From Leptospira fletcheri (GTDB taxonomy: Bacteria; Spirochaetota; Leptospiria; Leptospirales; Leptospiraceae), in contig NZ_RQET01000009.1 of the NCBI RefSeq assembly GCF_004769195.1, positions 281,252 through 345,251 on the forward strand: 64,000 bases of DNA, read 5' to 3'. Every line of letters begins with the position of its first letter. The stretch's first letter is position 1. Position numbers and translations under genes: made by a program. Below the pieces are notes generated by a model that saw nothing but the letters and a program-made list of their open reading frames with translations, was not told where the DNA came from and made no database searches. Positions 9,160 to 19,282 of the stretch are shown here, piece after piece.

Positions 9160-9174
9160 ATCCGAGTTTCAGCC
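9154..9174. terminator. Hairpin between convergent genes, possible weak terminator
   Basis: GGCTGAA (9154-9160) pairs with TTCAGCC (9168-9174) over a 7-base loop, starting at the transglycosylase stop codon. On the minus strand it is followed by TTTCC; on the plus strand there is no T-run. It may serve as a weak terminator for the minus-strand gene. Confidence 0.35.
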
Positions 9175-9191
9175 GACGTCCCTCAAGATAC

Positions 9192-9533
9192 TCAATAATA
9201 TTTCTTCATCTCCTGAAAAAGACAGGAAGTGAGATGCGTGCAGGAATTCATCTTCTCGGGTACCAAGCACACCTGCATTTTATCGAAATGCTTTCTGCAA
9301 CCTCTAAGGCAGGAATTTTCCATTTTGTAGAGTTGGTCTTCGGTGGCCAACGGTACGGCTTCCTTCGTACACTTTGTTAGAGAATCACAATATTCTAAAC
9401 AGATTTCCTTTCCTTCCCATTCTCCCGTTCCGGAGGTTCCGGGGAGTTTCGCGTATTTTATCGCGATGAAAACCCCCACGACGGCGCCTAGAAGCAAAAT
9501 AGGAAGATACCGAAACAATCTAGTGGAGATCAT
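9192..9533 (-). CDS. Membrane-anchored Cys-rich small protein
   Basis: 113 residues. An N-terminal hydrophobic segment (LPILLLGAVVGVFIAIKYA) anchors or exports a small domain with eight cysteines: CLEYC with a further Cys six residues on, CLRGC with a following Cys, and a closing CTHLTSC. The paired CxxxC spacing suggests a disulfide-bonded helical hairpin in the periplasm. Similar short Cys-rich proteins are common in Leptospira without assigned function. Its ATG overlaps the stop of the glycosyltransferase by 4 bp, so the two are co-translated and may work together at the inner membrane. Confidence 0.65.
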   Translation of the reverse strand: MISTRLFRYLPILLLGAVVGVFIAIKYAKLPGTSGTGEWEGKEICLEYCDSLTKCTKEAVPLATEDQLYKMENSCLRGCRKHFDKMQVCLVPEKMNSCTHLTSCLFQEMKKYY

Positions 9534-11293
9534 TTGACCTCCGAATTCTTAGATTCGCCGGTCGGCTCGTAAAGACGGACGAATTCCAAGCCGTGGCCCG
9601 GGCCGACGAACTCTTTCCAAGAAAGATCCCTCTTACGGATCGGCCAGGATTGCACCAATTTGTAATCCACTTTGGGCTCCCAGTTCGTAACGTAATCCAA
9701 GACCGCTCGTTGTCCATCCACGCAGTTCCTTTCCGAACCGGGGATGGAGTGGGCGATCTCCGCTCCGGCAAGCGCGTTCCTATAAGTAAGGGCCGTCCAA
9801 GGGTTCTCGGAAATCACGCAGACCTGTCGGGCATTCCACACGGATCCGCCCTCCGGAAGATCGGGCAGACTCAAGCTAGGAATCAAGGAAAATTGCACAT
9901 ACGCCATCAAGGAACCGGCTACGATCAGATTTCCCAGAGCGAAAACGGAAGGGATCTCCGCTTTTCGAAAGACTCCTAAAACGAGCGAAGTCAGAATTCC
10001 TACTAGGAACAATGCCAGAAGAAAATCGGGTACGAAGGAACCTTCCGTCAATTTCTGCGCGGTCGTTTTGACTAGGGCGAGAACCGTCCAGAATCCTAAA
10101 AGGAAGATCAGATTGTAGTACAGAGGTTTCTTCCAGGAGGAAGCGTTTGTCCGCGAAAAGAAAACACCCGCTCCTAAAAACGCCAAAGGAAGAATCGGCA
10201 ACGCGTAATAGTAATCCTTCCGGTTCGGAGTCAGGTGGACGAGTAGAATAGCCACCGAGGCCCAGGCGAATGCCTTACCGTATACTTGCACGGCGTTCTT
10301 GGGCTTGGAAGCCAGAACCAGTCCATTCGCAAAAATCAGTAGAAAAGAAAAGGGAAGGCTGTACAAGAGCCAGCCTACTGGAAGGATCCATTCCTGCTGG
10401 TTGGCGGTCGCACTCGAATACTTGCCCAGATTTTCCGTTACGAAAAAGAAATTCAGGAAGGCTCTTCCCGCTTCGGAGAAAAGGAGAAGACTGAGTACCC
10501 ATACGAAAGGGATCGCAAGGGAGGACGCGTGAAATAAAACATGATTCACAATTTCTTTCCAGATTCGTCTGCGTCCGGTCCATCCCCGAACCCCGTTCCT
10601 TACGAATATGCTAGTGCAGGAAAGGGAGGCCAGAACGATCCCGGAGTAGACCTGGAACACCGGACCCTTTACCAGAAAGGCCGATCCGGAGAGAAGTCCC
10701 GCCGCAAGTAACCAAATCCGTTTTCCGGAAACGCGGTATTTCAGGAATAAGGAGGTCGTGGCCGCGAGAAAGAAGACCAAAAAGCTCTCCATCATCACTA
10801 ACCTGGAAAACTTAAAAGTACCGAGAGTGAAAAGAAAACTTCCCGAAATAAAGAAGGCGACGAAGGGTTTAGCCCTGGCCGTCCTCAACCCGAAATACAG
10901 AAAAAGGGAGGTCCCCAAAAAAAGGAGCAAAGAAGGGAATCTTTCGGCAAATATGCTGGTCCCCAATAGGGAGTCGGAAAGCATCCCCGACCAAAAAAGA
11001 GCGGGGGGTTTGTACAAATTCATTACCCCTTCGAACTTCGGAAACAAATAGGAAGACTCGGATAAGCTTTCGCGTATGGTCGCAATATGCATTTCTTCAT
11101 CGCCTTGGGTCAGAATTTGGCTGCTGCCCAAACCGGGAAGTAACACTATAATTCCGATCAAAAGGAGAAGGGAGAGAAACGTTTTGTCCCCTACTTTCGA
11201 CCAAAAGGAGAAGAACTCGTTTTTATGGGGAATGCGTTGCGTTTCGGGGAGTTCCTGCGAACTTTCCGAAAAATTGAGTCGGTTTTCCAACAT
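9530..11293 (-). CDS. GT-C glycosyltransferase, ArnT/PMT (GT39) type
   Basis: 587 residues with about 11-12 hydrophobic segments. After the first membrane helix comes QGDEEMHIATIRES, the acidic first-loop motif expected for GT-C enzymes that use polyprenyl-phosphate sugars, followed by KFEGVMNLYKPPALFWSGM, the KPP-type signature of ArnT-like proteins. The C-terminal 110 residues are soluble and probably periplasmic. Likely substrate is a lipid-linked sugar and the acceptor lipid A, a glycan or a protein; none can be fixed from sequence. It overlaps the Cys-rich gene by 4 bp. Confidence 0.82.
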   Translation of the reverse strand: MLENRLNFSESSQELPETQRIPHKNEFFSFWSKVGDKTFLSLLLLIGIIVLLPGLGSSQILTQGDEEMHIATIRESLSESSYLFPKFEGVMNLYKPPALFWSGMLSDSLLGTSIFAERFPSLLLFLGTSLFLYFGLRTARAKPFVAFFISGSFLFTLGTFKFSRLVMMESFLVFFLAATTSLFLKYRVSGKRIWLLAAGLLSGSAFLVKGPVFQVYSGIVLASLSCTSIFVRNGVRGWTGRRRIWKEIVNHVLFHASSLAIPFVWVLSLLLFSEAGRAFLNFFFVTENLGKYSSATANQQEWILPVGWLLYSLPFSFLLIFANGLVLASKPKNAVQVYGKAFAWASVAILLVHLTPNRKDYYYALPILPLAFLGAGVFFSRTNASSWKKPLYYNLIFLLGFWTVLALVKTTAQKLTEGSFVPDFLLALFLVGILTSLVLGVFRKAEIPSVFALGNLIVAGSLMAYVQFSLIPSLSLPDLPEGGSVWNARQVCVISENPWTALTYRNALAGAEIAHSIPGSERNCVDGQRAVLDYVTNWEPKVDYKLVQSWPIRKRDLSWKEFVGPGHGLEFVRLYEPTGESKNSEVK

Positions 11294-11439
11294 GCGTCTC
11301 GTCTACTATGTAATTGATTACTTACATTTTACATTTTTTCTATCCCTGAAAGCGCGAGCAAGCGCGAAAACCAAATCGAAAATAAAAATCCGCTTGGCTG
11401 ATTAGTCGTCGGTCGGGATACAATTCTCTGGAAGCGTTC

Positions 11440-12126
11440 ATGGCAAAACCCGCGAAAAAGAAGACCAAAAAAAAGATCCGGAAAATTCCGGCTCCCTCCT
11501 CTCTCCGGTCGGATCCGAAAAAAAGGGATCGAATGGGGACGGAAAACGCTCTGATGAAAGCGGCGATTCAAGTTTTTGCCCAAAAAGGATACGATGCGGC
11601 GACGACCAAAGATATAGCCAGTTTGGCTGGAGCGAACGAAGCCTTGATCATGCGCTATTTCGGCGGGAAAAAAGGATTGCTGGAATCCATTCTCACTAGA
11701 GCGGAAGAGTTGGACGACGACGGGAATACTCTTTTACGTAAAAAAAACCTGCCTAAGGATTACACTCATTTGGACGAGGCCTTAGAGGATTCCATCAGCG
11801 CTCGCTGCGACGAATTTAGGAACTATTCCGACTTTATGAAGGTCGCAGTGAGTAGAATCATTCTGGATTCCGACGTAAGTAAGATCATACAGGCCAAGAT
11901 CTACGAAAAAGCGATCCCGGAAATGGTGCAGGAACTCGAGAAATTCAAAAAGGCGGGAGAGATCGATTCCAAGGTGGATTTGAAATCCGTCGCGTTCGGC
12001 ATCTCTTCCCTCACCTTCGCGTTGGGTTTTATGGCGCAGATCGTATACAAAGTCCCGGAAAACGAGATCAAAGCTACGATCCGGGAAATCGTCCGACTCA
12101 TGAACAAAGGACTCAAGCCCGATTAA
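11440..12126 (+). CDS. TetR family transcriptional regulator
   Basis: 228 residues. A Lys-rich leader of about 30 residues precedes a typical Tet[50 protein letters not shown]. The remaining helical part is the ligand-binding and dimerisation domain, with a hydrophobic helix near the C-terminus ([18 protein letters not shown]). It is divergent from the glycosyltransferase gene, with about 145 bp between, so it may regulate that pair or itself. No palindromic operator was recognised. Confidence 0.85.
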   Translation: MAKPAKKKTKKKIRKIPAPSSLRSDPKKRDRMGTENALMKAAIQVFAQKGYDAATTKDIASLAGANEALIMRYFGGKKGLLESILTRAEELDDDGNTLLRKKNLPKDYTHLDEALEDSISARCDEFRNYSDFMKVAVSRIILDSDVSKIIQAKIYEKAIPEMVQELEKFKKAGEIDSKVDLKSVAFGISSLTFALGFMAQIVYKVPENEIKATIREIVRLMNKGLKPD

Positions 12127-12317
12127 ACGGGTTTTGTCTCATTCTATTCCGGAAAGCCTAATCCGTTGTCATTAGAACCTACAAGATTGTGTATTATCGT
12201 TTTATAATTTCTCTTTTTTTTCCAAAATCGGAAATTTATGCGGACTGATTTCGGATGTCGAAGTAAAATCCGACGTCTATTATTGAAACGTTCCTAGAAA
12301 GGTTCGCAGGCGGTCCC

Positions 12318-12494
12318 ATGAGTATTCAAACAGAATCGAATTCACTTTCCTCCCAAATCGAACCGACCGGCGTGGATACGATGTACTTCGTTTCGAAGTG
12401 GGCTGCAGCCTGCCAAATCCTGGAGAGGGACAATTTTTACGACGCGGAATGTTTCGGGGAAATTTTGGAAAACGACTTCGATCGCTTCCAGTAA
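12318..12494 (+). CDS. Small acidic protein, 58 residues
   Basis: ATG at 12318, TAA at 12492. The product starts MSIQTESNSLSSQIEPTG and has a compact helical part containing VSKWAAACQILERDN and an acidic C-terminus. Codon use resembles neighbouring real genes, and nothing else occupies this 384-bp gap between the TetR gene and the chemoreceptor. Upstream AGGCGG at 12309-12314 is a poor but possible ribosome site. No family recognised; a spurious ORF cannot be ruled out. Confidence 0.45.
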   Translation: MSIQTESNSLSSQIEPTGVDTMYFVSKWAAACQILERDNFYDAECFGEILENDFDRFQ

Positions 12495-12509
12495 TTTCCT
12501 CCGTCCCGA

Positions 12510-14312
12510 TTACGTTTGAAAAAACGCGACGTCCCCTTTGAGTGCAGTGGATTGGGTCGCGAGTCTTTCCGCCAACGAATCTATTTCCTCGACCACACGA
12601 TTCAGGAGTTCCGTCGTTTCCGAAATCGCCACGATCGTCTTGGAGAATTCCCCCGAAGTTTGGGCCTGTTCCTGGGTATGATTTCTGATTTCCTCCGCTG
12701 AACGGGTCAAATCCCCGAAGGCGGAACGGACTGCTGCGCTGGCGGAAAGTTGGTAGTCGGATAACTCCGCGACTTCCGAAACCCGGTTCAAGGTGGTGGT
12801 GACGGTATACCCTATTTTTTCGAATACGACCTGGGTGGATTCTATCACTTCTCTACCGCTCTGAGTCGCGCTCAATGCATCCTTAATGGCGGAACGGATC
12901 CTCTTGGCGTTTTCCTGGGTTTGTTCGCCCAACTTGGAGATTTCCTGCGCGACTACGGCAAACCCCTTCCCTGCTTCTCCAGCTCTCGCCGCCTCTATGG
13001 CCGCATTCAAGGAAAGTAGACCGATTCGATCGGTGATCTCATGGATCACATTCACAGTGCTTCCCATTCGAGTGGTGCTTTCCTCTATTTCCGCCATCGC
13101 GCGGGTCGTACCCTGTAAGGCATGAGTTCCCTTGGATGTTTCGGCCTTCATTCGATCGGCATCCGCTTTGGTTTCGGATAACGCAAGATGCACCTGCCGG
13201 ATGCGGCCTTCCAATTCTGCCAAGGACTCCGTCGCTTTTTTGGCGATCTCCGCCTGACCGTCCGCACGAGCCGCCGTGGAAGTGATGGAAGCGGCGATTT
13301 CCTCCACTCCCGCACTCATCTGTTCCGTCGAGGCCGCTTGGTCCTGCATCTTTCGGGATAACTCCTTGGTGTTCTCCTCCAGTTTTTTGGAGCTCTCGGA
13401 AAGCCGGTCCGCTTCCCGTATGACGCTTTTTACGATGATGCGGAGACGCTTGATGAATTCGTTTAACGCTTTACCGCTACGTCCCAGCTCGTCCGTCGAA
13501 ATCATCGGCAATTCGGAAACCAGATCCCCGTTGGACATGCCTCCGAAAATATTCACCATATTTCCCGAGTTTTTACGGATGCTGACCGCGAGAAGGTAGG
13601 ACGCGACCGCCACGGTGACCAACATGAAGAATCCTGTGAGAAGGAGAGGAACGGTGATATTCCCCAATTTGACCCAACCCGCCGTTTCCTCGAACAGCAG
13701 ATATCCGAAAATAATGACCGGCATCAGGGAGATCGCGACGATGGTGGCGAAGATCCTCGCGAAAATCGGAACCTTTCTGACGCTGGGTTCCCGGACCTGA
13801 ATTCCGATGAGTTGGTCCGATTCCAGGACTTGGGATAAGATGGATTCCGTCATGAAGAAATGGGAAACTCCCAATATGGGATAGATGATTGCGGGAAGGA
13901 AAGCGAAAGGCAGGGATTCCAAAAAGGTGGGCCGAAAGAAGTAATGCATGTATTCCCAGGCCGAAAAAATTCCGTAACTCCATTGCACGACGTAAAATAT
14001 CGTATTGTACAAAGGAAAATTCAGGAGTTTCTCTTTGACCGCCGATTTCCCGACAGCGTTCAATTTGGTCCATTGTTCCGTTTCCAGAGATCGGAAGACT
14101 CGTCCTAGATAGAGAAAACGCACAGTGGGAACCACGAAAGATGTGAATAGGGAAATCGCCGCACAGATGATCAATGCCAAAGATTTCCCGAAGTCGTAAG
14201 CCCCGGCCGCGATGATGAAGAGCACCGCCAAAGGCACGGCCAAAACGGAAGTCATCACTTCCATTCCGATCGTTATTTTCCACCGTACTTTCCAGGATTC
14301 CCTTTTATCCAT
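12510..14312 (-). CDS. Methyl-accepting chemotaxis protein with multi-TM sensor region
   Basis: 600 residues. The first 240 residues hold about six hydrophobic segments and no large periplasmic domain, so sensing is probably in the membrane. A HAMP-like region (about 240-300) leads into a long coiled-coil signalling domain whose tip is [21 protein letters not shown], the conserved site that binds CheA and CheW. It is a lone gene 8 kb from the che operon; signals would go through that or another CheA. The unusual N-terminus argues against a classic ligand-binding receptor. Confidence 0.85.
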   Translation of the reverse strand: MDKRESWKVRWKITIGMEVMTSVLAVPLAVLFIIAAGAYDFGKSLALIICAAISLFTSFVVPTVRFLYLGRVFRSLETEQWTKLNAVGKSAVKEKLLNFPLYNTIFYVVQWSYGIFSAWEYMHYFFRPTFLESLPFAFLPAIIYPILGVSHFFMTESILSQVLESDQLIGIQVREPSVRKVPIFARIFATIVAISLMPVIIFGYLLFEETAGWVKLGNITVPLLLTGFFMLVTVAVASYLLAVSIRKNSGNMVNIFGGMSNGDLVSELPMISTDELGRSGKALNEFIKRLRIIVKSVIREADRLSESSKKLEENTKELSRKMQDQAASTEQMSAGVEEIAASITSTAARADGQAEIAKKATESLAELEGRIRQVHLALSETKADADRMKAETSKGTHALQGTTRAMAEIEESTTRMGSTVNVIHEITDRIGLLSLNAAIEAARAGEAGKGFAVVAQEISKLGEQTQENAKRIRSAIKDALSATQSGREVIESTQVVFEKIGYTVTTTLNRVSEVAELSDYQLSASAAVRSAFGDLTRSAEEIRNHTQEQAQTSGEFSKTIVAISETTELLNRVVEEIDSLAERLATQSTALKGDVAFFQT

Positions 14313-14429
14313 GTCGTCTGTCCATTGCCCCTATTTCATTGTGCCTAAAGTTATAAGACGAACCGAATCGGATCCCGAATACTCGAGTCCGATTCCTTCG
14401 CCTCGGAATTTCTTTCCGTATCGGATCTT

Positions 14430-17138
14430 CTACGGCTCCGTTCGATCCAGAGCGCCCCTGATCTTCGCCAATATTTCGTTGGCCTTGTAAGGTTTTTGAA
14501 GTATGTCGTACACTCCCGCCTTTAGGAGTTCCACTTTGCGATCCGGTTCCAGAAACCCGCTGAAGAGGATGACTTGAAGCTTCGGATTGATTTTACGCAA
14601 CTCGAAAAAGATCCGATCCCCCGACAACTCTGGAAGTCCGACGTCGGAAAGCACGAGAGAGATTTCCTTCCACTTTTCCGAATAGATTTCCAAGGCGGTT
14701 TTTCCGTCCTTTGCCACGAGAACCGTATATCCTTTTTCCTCCAAAAGAATCTTGATCGTTTCCCGAAGCATCTCCTCGTCTTCTACGATCAGTACGGTTT
14801 CGTTTCCTCCGATCGGATCCTCCGCTATTCCAAGTTCTCTCGCTTCTTCCTGCACTTCGCGGAGGCCGGCGGGCAGAAAGATCTGAAAAGTCGCTCCGGA
14901 TTCCGGAGCGCTCTCGACTGAGATATGTCCTCCGTGCCGCTCCACGATTCCGTAGACCATGGCCAATCCCAGCCCGCTCCCCGCTCCGGATTGTTTGGTC
15001 GTAAAGAAAGGCTCGAAAATCCGATTCTGGGTTTCCTCATCCATTCCGATTCCCGTATCGGATACCAGGATTCTCACGTATTCCTCCGCTTCCGCCTTCG
15101 GGAACATGGTTCGGACGAGGTCTCCGGAAACCGCTCCGATATGGATCACCAGGTCTCCTCCTTCGGGCATCGCATCCCTACTGTTCAAGCAAAGGTTCAG
15201 GAGTACCTGTTGGATTTGCGTGCGATCGGCGATCACGGCAGGTAGGTTTGGATCGATTTTCGTCTCCACGGAAATCCATTTGGGAAACGTTTCCCGCATC
15301 AAGGGAAGGATCTCCTGTACGATCGTTTCGATTCGGATTGCCTGAAAGGACAGATCGGATTTGCGCGCGAAGGTCAGGAGCTGACGGACGAGTGCTGCCC
15401 CTCTGTCGACGGCTCTTCCGATCGTCTCGACGCTTCGGGTGATCCGTCCGGCATCCCCGGAATTTTTTTCCAATATGGATAAGTTGCCGAGAATGATTCC
15501 CAGGAGGTTATTAAAATCGTGGGCGAGTCCCCCCGCTAGAGTCCCCAGACTTTCCAGTTTTTGGGACTGGAATAGCTGTTGTTCCAGGTGTCTCCGTTGC
15601 GTGATATCGGTGGCGATCCCCGCCACCCCGATGGTCTTTCCTTCTCGGGACAAAGGACGTCCGGAAGTCTGCACCCAAATCTGCCTTCCGTCCTTGGTAT
15701 TCATCCTGTATTCCGACAATTGCCTGCTTCCTGCGAGGGCCCTCTTAAAGGAACGGGAAGCGCTTTCCCGATCCTCTTCGAATACGAATTCCTCAAAGAT
15801 CTTTCCGATCAATTCCTCCGGTTGGTATCCGATGACGGAACGAACTGCGGGACTGATGAACGTGATTCGACCTCGGGTGTCCAAGGAAAAGATAACGTCG
15901 TTGATGTTCTCCATCAACTCTTTGTACATTCTCTGGGATTCCCTTAGCGCGTTTTCGACCAGCTTTCTCTCCGTGATGACCACGCCGGAAGGGATGAGGT
16001 ATTCCACCTTCCCTTTCTCGTCCAAAATCGGTTGTATGGAAAAATCCAAGGACATGAATTCCCAGTCCGAAATTCTGGACTGGATATCGTATCGGACGGA
16101 TTTTCCGGAGGCGGCGGTATCGATCGCTTCCCTGAGTTTCCGTTGCACGTCCAGGGAATAAGACCAATAATAGGTCTCCTCGAATTTTTTGCCGACCACA
16201 TCCTCAGGCTTTAATCCTGCGAGCGTTAACGCGGTTTGATTCGCCTCCACTACGGTTCCATCGGGTCGGACCAGCCCCACGAACATATAAGGGCCGAGAC
16301 CGTCTATGATTCTGCGTAGGTGTCGTTCGCTTTTTTGGATCAACTCCTCTTGGTGCTTTATTTCGGTAAGGTCGCGGGCGACTCCCACGATCTTCGTAAT
16401 CGCGCCGGCTTCGTCCCTGAGCGGGATCAGCACAGTATGAAAAGAACGTAATATAGAATCGAATTCCAAAACCTCGTCGTAACCGATGGGAACTTCCTCA
16501 TCCACGCACTTCCGGTAATTCTCGGCGAGTTTAACCGCCACATCCGGAGGGACGAGTTCGTCGATGAACTTCCCCCTGACGTCCTCGATTTTCATTCCGG
16601 TCGCTTTTTCTTCCGCAGGATTGAAGTCCAAAATCCGAAAGCGGTTTTCCGGGAAGACTTCCAGGAGAAACATACAGTCGGAAGTCTTTTCGAATATTTC
16701 CCTGTATCTGTATTCGCTTTCGCGAAGGGCGGCCTCTTGTCTTTTCTTTTCGGTGATGTTCTGAGTCATCACCATTCCGAACATCACCGCACCATCCTCT
16801 CCAAAAATCGGAATATGATGAACTTTGAATATATTGTTACGGAACGGTACTTCGGCCTCCACGGATTCCCCTATTAAAACGGCCCGATAATAGGGTTCTA
16901 TGATATCGCAGGTTTCCTTAGGAAACACTTCCCAGATGGTTTTGCCGGTCATTTCCTCGGAAGATAACCCGACCTCCGCAAGGCCGGCGCCGTCGATGAG
17001 GTGATAACGCAGGTCTTCGTCAAAGATGGCGATCGCTCCGTTGGGGAAATTCTTCGCCAGAGTCTTGTACAAGAACTCGGTCCCCTTTAGAGAATCAGTC
17101 TCGGTTGGATCCTTGCCTTTCTCTTTCTCGTCCATCAT
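14430..17138 (-). CDS. Hybrid sensor histidine kinase: four PAS domains, HisKA, HATPase, receiver
   Basis: 902 residues, soluble. PAS/PAC units lie at about 25-132, 140-262, 270-392 and 400-515. The dimerisation helix has LAGGLAHDFNNLLG with His540, a form common in hybrid kinases, followed by HATPase with DTGIGMDEE and GSGLGLAMV. The C-terminal receiver (781-902) has the acid pocket VEDEE, phospho-Asp 832 (SDVGLPELSG) and the lysine QKPYKA. Output must go through a phosphotransfer protein or act as a phosphate sink, since no DNA-binding domain is attached. It begins about 145 bp from the divergent MFS gene. Confidence 0.9.
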   Translation of the reverse strand: MMDEKEKGKDPTETDSLKGTEFLYKTLAKNFPNGAIAIFDEDLRYHLIDGAGLAEVGLSSEEMTGKTIWEVFPKETCDIIEPYYRAVLIGESVEAEVPFRNNIFKVHHIPIFGEDGAVMFGMVMTQNITEKKRQEAALRESEYRYREIFEKTSDCMFLLEVFPENRFRILDFNPAEEKATGMKIEDVRGKFIDELVPPDVAVKLAENYRKCVDEEVPIGYDEVLEFDSILRSFHTVLIPLRDEAGAITKIVGVARDLTEIKHQEELIQKSERHLRRIIDGLGPYMFVGLVRPDGTVVEANQTALTLAGLKPEDVVGKKFEETYYWSYSLDVQRKLREAIDTAASGKSVRYDIQSRISDWEFMSLDFSIQPILDEKGKVEYLIPSGVVITERKLVENALRESQRMYKELMENINDVIFSLDTRGRITFISPAVRSVIGYQPEELIGKIFEEFVFEEDRESASRSFKRALAGSRQLSEYRMNTKDGRQIWVQTSGRPLSREGKTIGVAGIATDITQRRHLEQQLFQSQKLESLGTLAGGLAHDFNNLLGIILGNLSILEKNSGDAGRITRSVETIGRAVDRGAALVRQLLTFARKSDLSFQAIRIETIVQEILPLMRETFPKWISVETKIDPNLPAVIADRTQIQQVLLNLCLNSRDAMPEGGDLVIHIGAVSGDLVRTMFPKAEAEEYVRILVSDTGIGMDEETQNRIFEPFFTTKQSGAGSGLGLAMVYGIVERHGGHISVESAPESGATFQIFLPAGLREVQEEARELGIAEDPIGGNETVLIVEDEEMLRETIKILLEEKGYTVLVAKDGKTALEIYSEKWKEISLVLSDVGLPELSGDRIFFELRKINPKLQVILFSGFLEPDRKVELLKAGVYDILQKPYKANEILAKIRGALDRTEP

Positions 17139-17283
17139 AAATAGCAGCCTTTCAACAGGGCACCTACTCTAAAAACCGCTTTCCTTTCTTCCATACTCTT
17201 TCGTACTGGTGGGTTTCCGTCGAATCGGTTTTTCGTATTTTCGAAAGGTTCTCCGAAAGTCGGTAATCATTACGAGTGTTCGC

Positions 17284-18462
17284 ATGAAAGTCATCACCAA
17301 ATCGATTTGGATCCTATCTTTAGTTAGCTTATTTACGGATGTGGCAAGCGAAATGCTCTATCCCATCCTACCTTTGTATCTGAAAAGTATCGGTTTTTCC
17401 GTCCTTCTCATCGGCTTCCTGGAAGGAGTTGCGGAGGCGGTGTCGGGGCTTAGCAAAGGATATTTTGGAAAACTTTCCGACACAAATGCCAAAAGGGTGC
17501 CTTTTGTGCAATGGGGATACCTATTCAGCGCCTTATCTAAACCCATGATGGGGATTTTTTCGAATCCGGCTTGGGTCTTTTCCGCAAGGACCCTCGACCG
17601 GTTCGGAAAGGGTCTCCGAACAGGCGCACGGGACGCGTTGTTATCCGAAGAGGCGACTCCAGAGACTAAGGGGGCGGTTTTCGGTTTTCATCGGTCCATG
17701 GACACTTTAGGCGCGGTGATCGGACCTTTTTTGGCGCTTTGCTTTTTGCACTTTTATCCGGAACGTTATGTTCTTCTTTTTTATATCGCACTCTTTCCCG
17801 GACTTGCGGCAGTGATCGCGTCCCGATTCTTAAAGGAGAAGGAGAAACCTCCTTCCCCGCAAAAGGCGGACTTCTTCGGTTTTGTGGGATACTGGAAAAA
17901 AAGTCCGATCGCTTATCGCAGATTGGCTGCGGGTTTATTGGTTTTCGGAGTGATCAACAGTTCGGACGTTTTTTTACTCATGTTTGCGAAGAGCAGAGGG
18001 CTGGAAGATACCGAAGTGATCTGGATGTACATTCTCTATAACCTGACCTACGCGCTTGCTTCTTTTCCGGTAGGAATCCTTTCCGACCGATTCGGGTTAA
18101 AACGAGTCTTGGCGACGGGTTTGTTTCTTTTCAGCGGGGTCTACTTCGGTATGGCGTTTGCGACGAACAGGGAAACGTTTTATGCATTATTTATTCTTTA
18201 TGGATTCTATTCGGCGACTACGGAAGGGATCTCTAAGGCGCTGATCACGAATATCACCGATCCTAGCGACGCAGCGACGGCCATCGGAAGCTTTGCGGGG
18301 TGGAACAGTATCGCCTCGCTTCTCGCCAGTTCCATAGCGGGTGTCGTTTGGTTTTCCTTAGGTCCGAAGACTCTCTTCCTTTCTTCCGCAGGGGTTTGCC
18401 TGGCAGTAGTCGTTTACTTATCCGTCTTGAAGCTGGAACGAAAGGAGGCGGTTCTTCGATAA
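17284..18462 (+). CDS. Major facilitator superfamily transporter
   Basis: 392 residues with about 12 hydrophobic segments and the MFS loop 2-3 signature in GYFGKLSDTNAKR, repeated weakly in the second half as GILSDRFGLKR. The ATG at 17284 gives a natural short cytoplasmic N-terminus before the first helix (WILSLVSLFTDVASEMLYP); an upstream extension to 17209 is open but unlike the family. The LFTDVASEM opening is found in a broad group of uncharacterised MFS exporters. Substrate unknown. It runs convergently into the SRAP gene. Confidence 0.82.
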   Translation: MKVITKSIWILSLVSLFTDVASEMLYPILPLYLKSIGFSVLLIGFLEGVAEAVSGLSKGYFGKLSDTNAKRVPFVQWGYLFSALSKPMMGIFSNPAWVFSARTLDRFGKGLRTGARDALLSEEATPETKGAVFGFHRSMDTLGAVIGPFLALCFLHFYPERYVLLFYIALFPGLAAVIASRFLKEKEKPPSPQKADFFGFVGYWKKSPIAYRRLAAGLLVFGVINSSDVFLLMFAKSRGLEDTEVIWMYILYNLTYALASFPVGILSDRFGLKRVLATGLFLFSGVYFGMAFATNRETFYALFILYGFYSATTEGISKALITNITDPSDAATAIGSFAGWNSIASLLASSIAGVVWFSLGPKTLFLSSAGVCLAVVVYLSVLKLERKEAVLR

Positions 18463-18477
18463 GAGCCAGGACCCGAG

Positions 18478-19107
18478 TTAGCCGGAACTCAAATCCTCGG
18501 CTTCGGTGGAAGGGTCCTTTTTGATCTCGAATACGATGCCGCGCTCGCTCCGGACCAACGATATCGGATCCGCAGCTCCGTCCAGCCAGGATGAGTAATC
18601 CTCTTGGGTGATCACTCCGGGTTGTCTTTCTCCGACGGGAGTCATTTCCAAGGAGGCAGGTACGGTGATGATCGCAAACCCCGGTATGATTTGACCTCCT
18701 TCATGATAATGCACATGCAGTCCCGCAAACGCGAAGAGCTCCGTGGATTTATGATTGATCTCGACGTTGATTCTTTCCGTTTCGGAGAGGGTTTTCCATT
18801 CGGAAAAGGAACTGGCAGGGATGAGACAGCGGGAACTTTTGATCGCGTCCTTCCATAACGGAGAAGTTTTGAAACTTTCGATCCTGGCGACGGTTTCGTA
18901 TTTTTGGGTTTTGCTGTTCCAGACTCCCCATTTGTAATTCTTCAGGACCCTTTCCTCGGATTGGAGGATCAAGACTGGGGCGATATCTCCGGGAAAGACT
19001 TCCCGGTCCATTCTGAACTTCTCTCCGATTTCCGCCGTTTCGTTCTCGATCCGGAATTGAGAGACGATTTGGTCCGCGTCGGACGGAAGCCTGTACGAAT
19101 CGCACAT
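18478..19107 (-). CDS. Divergent SRAP (YedK/HMCES-like) protein
   Basis: 209 residues if started at MCDSYRLP, chosen because SRAP proteins need Cys at position 2 as the nucleophile that crosslinks to abasic sites in single-stranded DNA; the frame is open to 19173. Family landmarks seen are Cys2, KWGVW, RCLIPASSFSEWK with the conserved Glu, FAFAGLHVHY and PGFAIITVPA. Two normally conserved positions differ: the NARSE motif reads VARIE, and the HDRMP motif reads GERQP, so the Asn and His are absent. It may bind or trap DNA but with altered chemistry. Confidence 0.75.
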   Translation of the reverse strand: MCDSYRLPSDADQIVSQFRIENETAEIGEKFRMDREVFPGDIAPVLILQSEERVLKNYKWGVWNSKTQKYETVARIESFKTSPLWKDAIKSSRCLIPASSFSEWKTLSETERINVEINHKSTELFAFAGLHVHYHEGGQIIPGFAIITVPASLEMTPVGERQPGVITQEDYSSWLDGAADPISLVRSERGIVFEIKKDPSTEAEDLSSG

Positions 19108-19282
19108 TCCCCAATTTTCGTCTTTCGAGCGGAGAAAAGCAATCGATTTTCCGGATCGATTCCGGAGAGGCATAACGATCGCCGTTTTCCTTCGTTAGGC
19201 TAGAATACGGTACGTGAATTGTGATTGACCTGTTCCTTCTTCTGGCAATGCTTGCGTGGCCCTAGTAGGTTTCTTTTTATCC

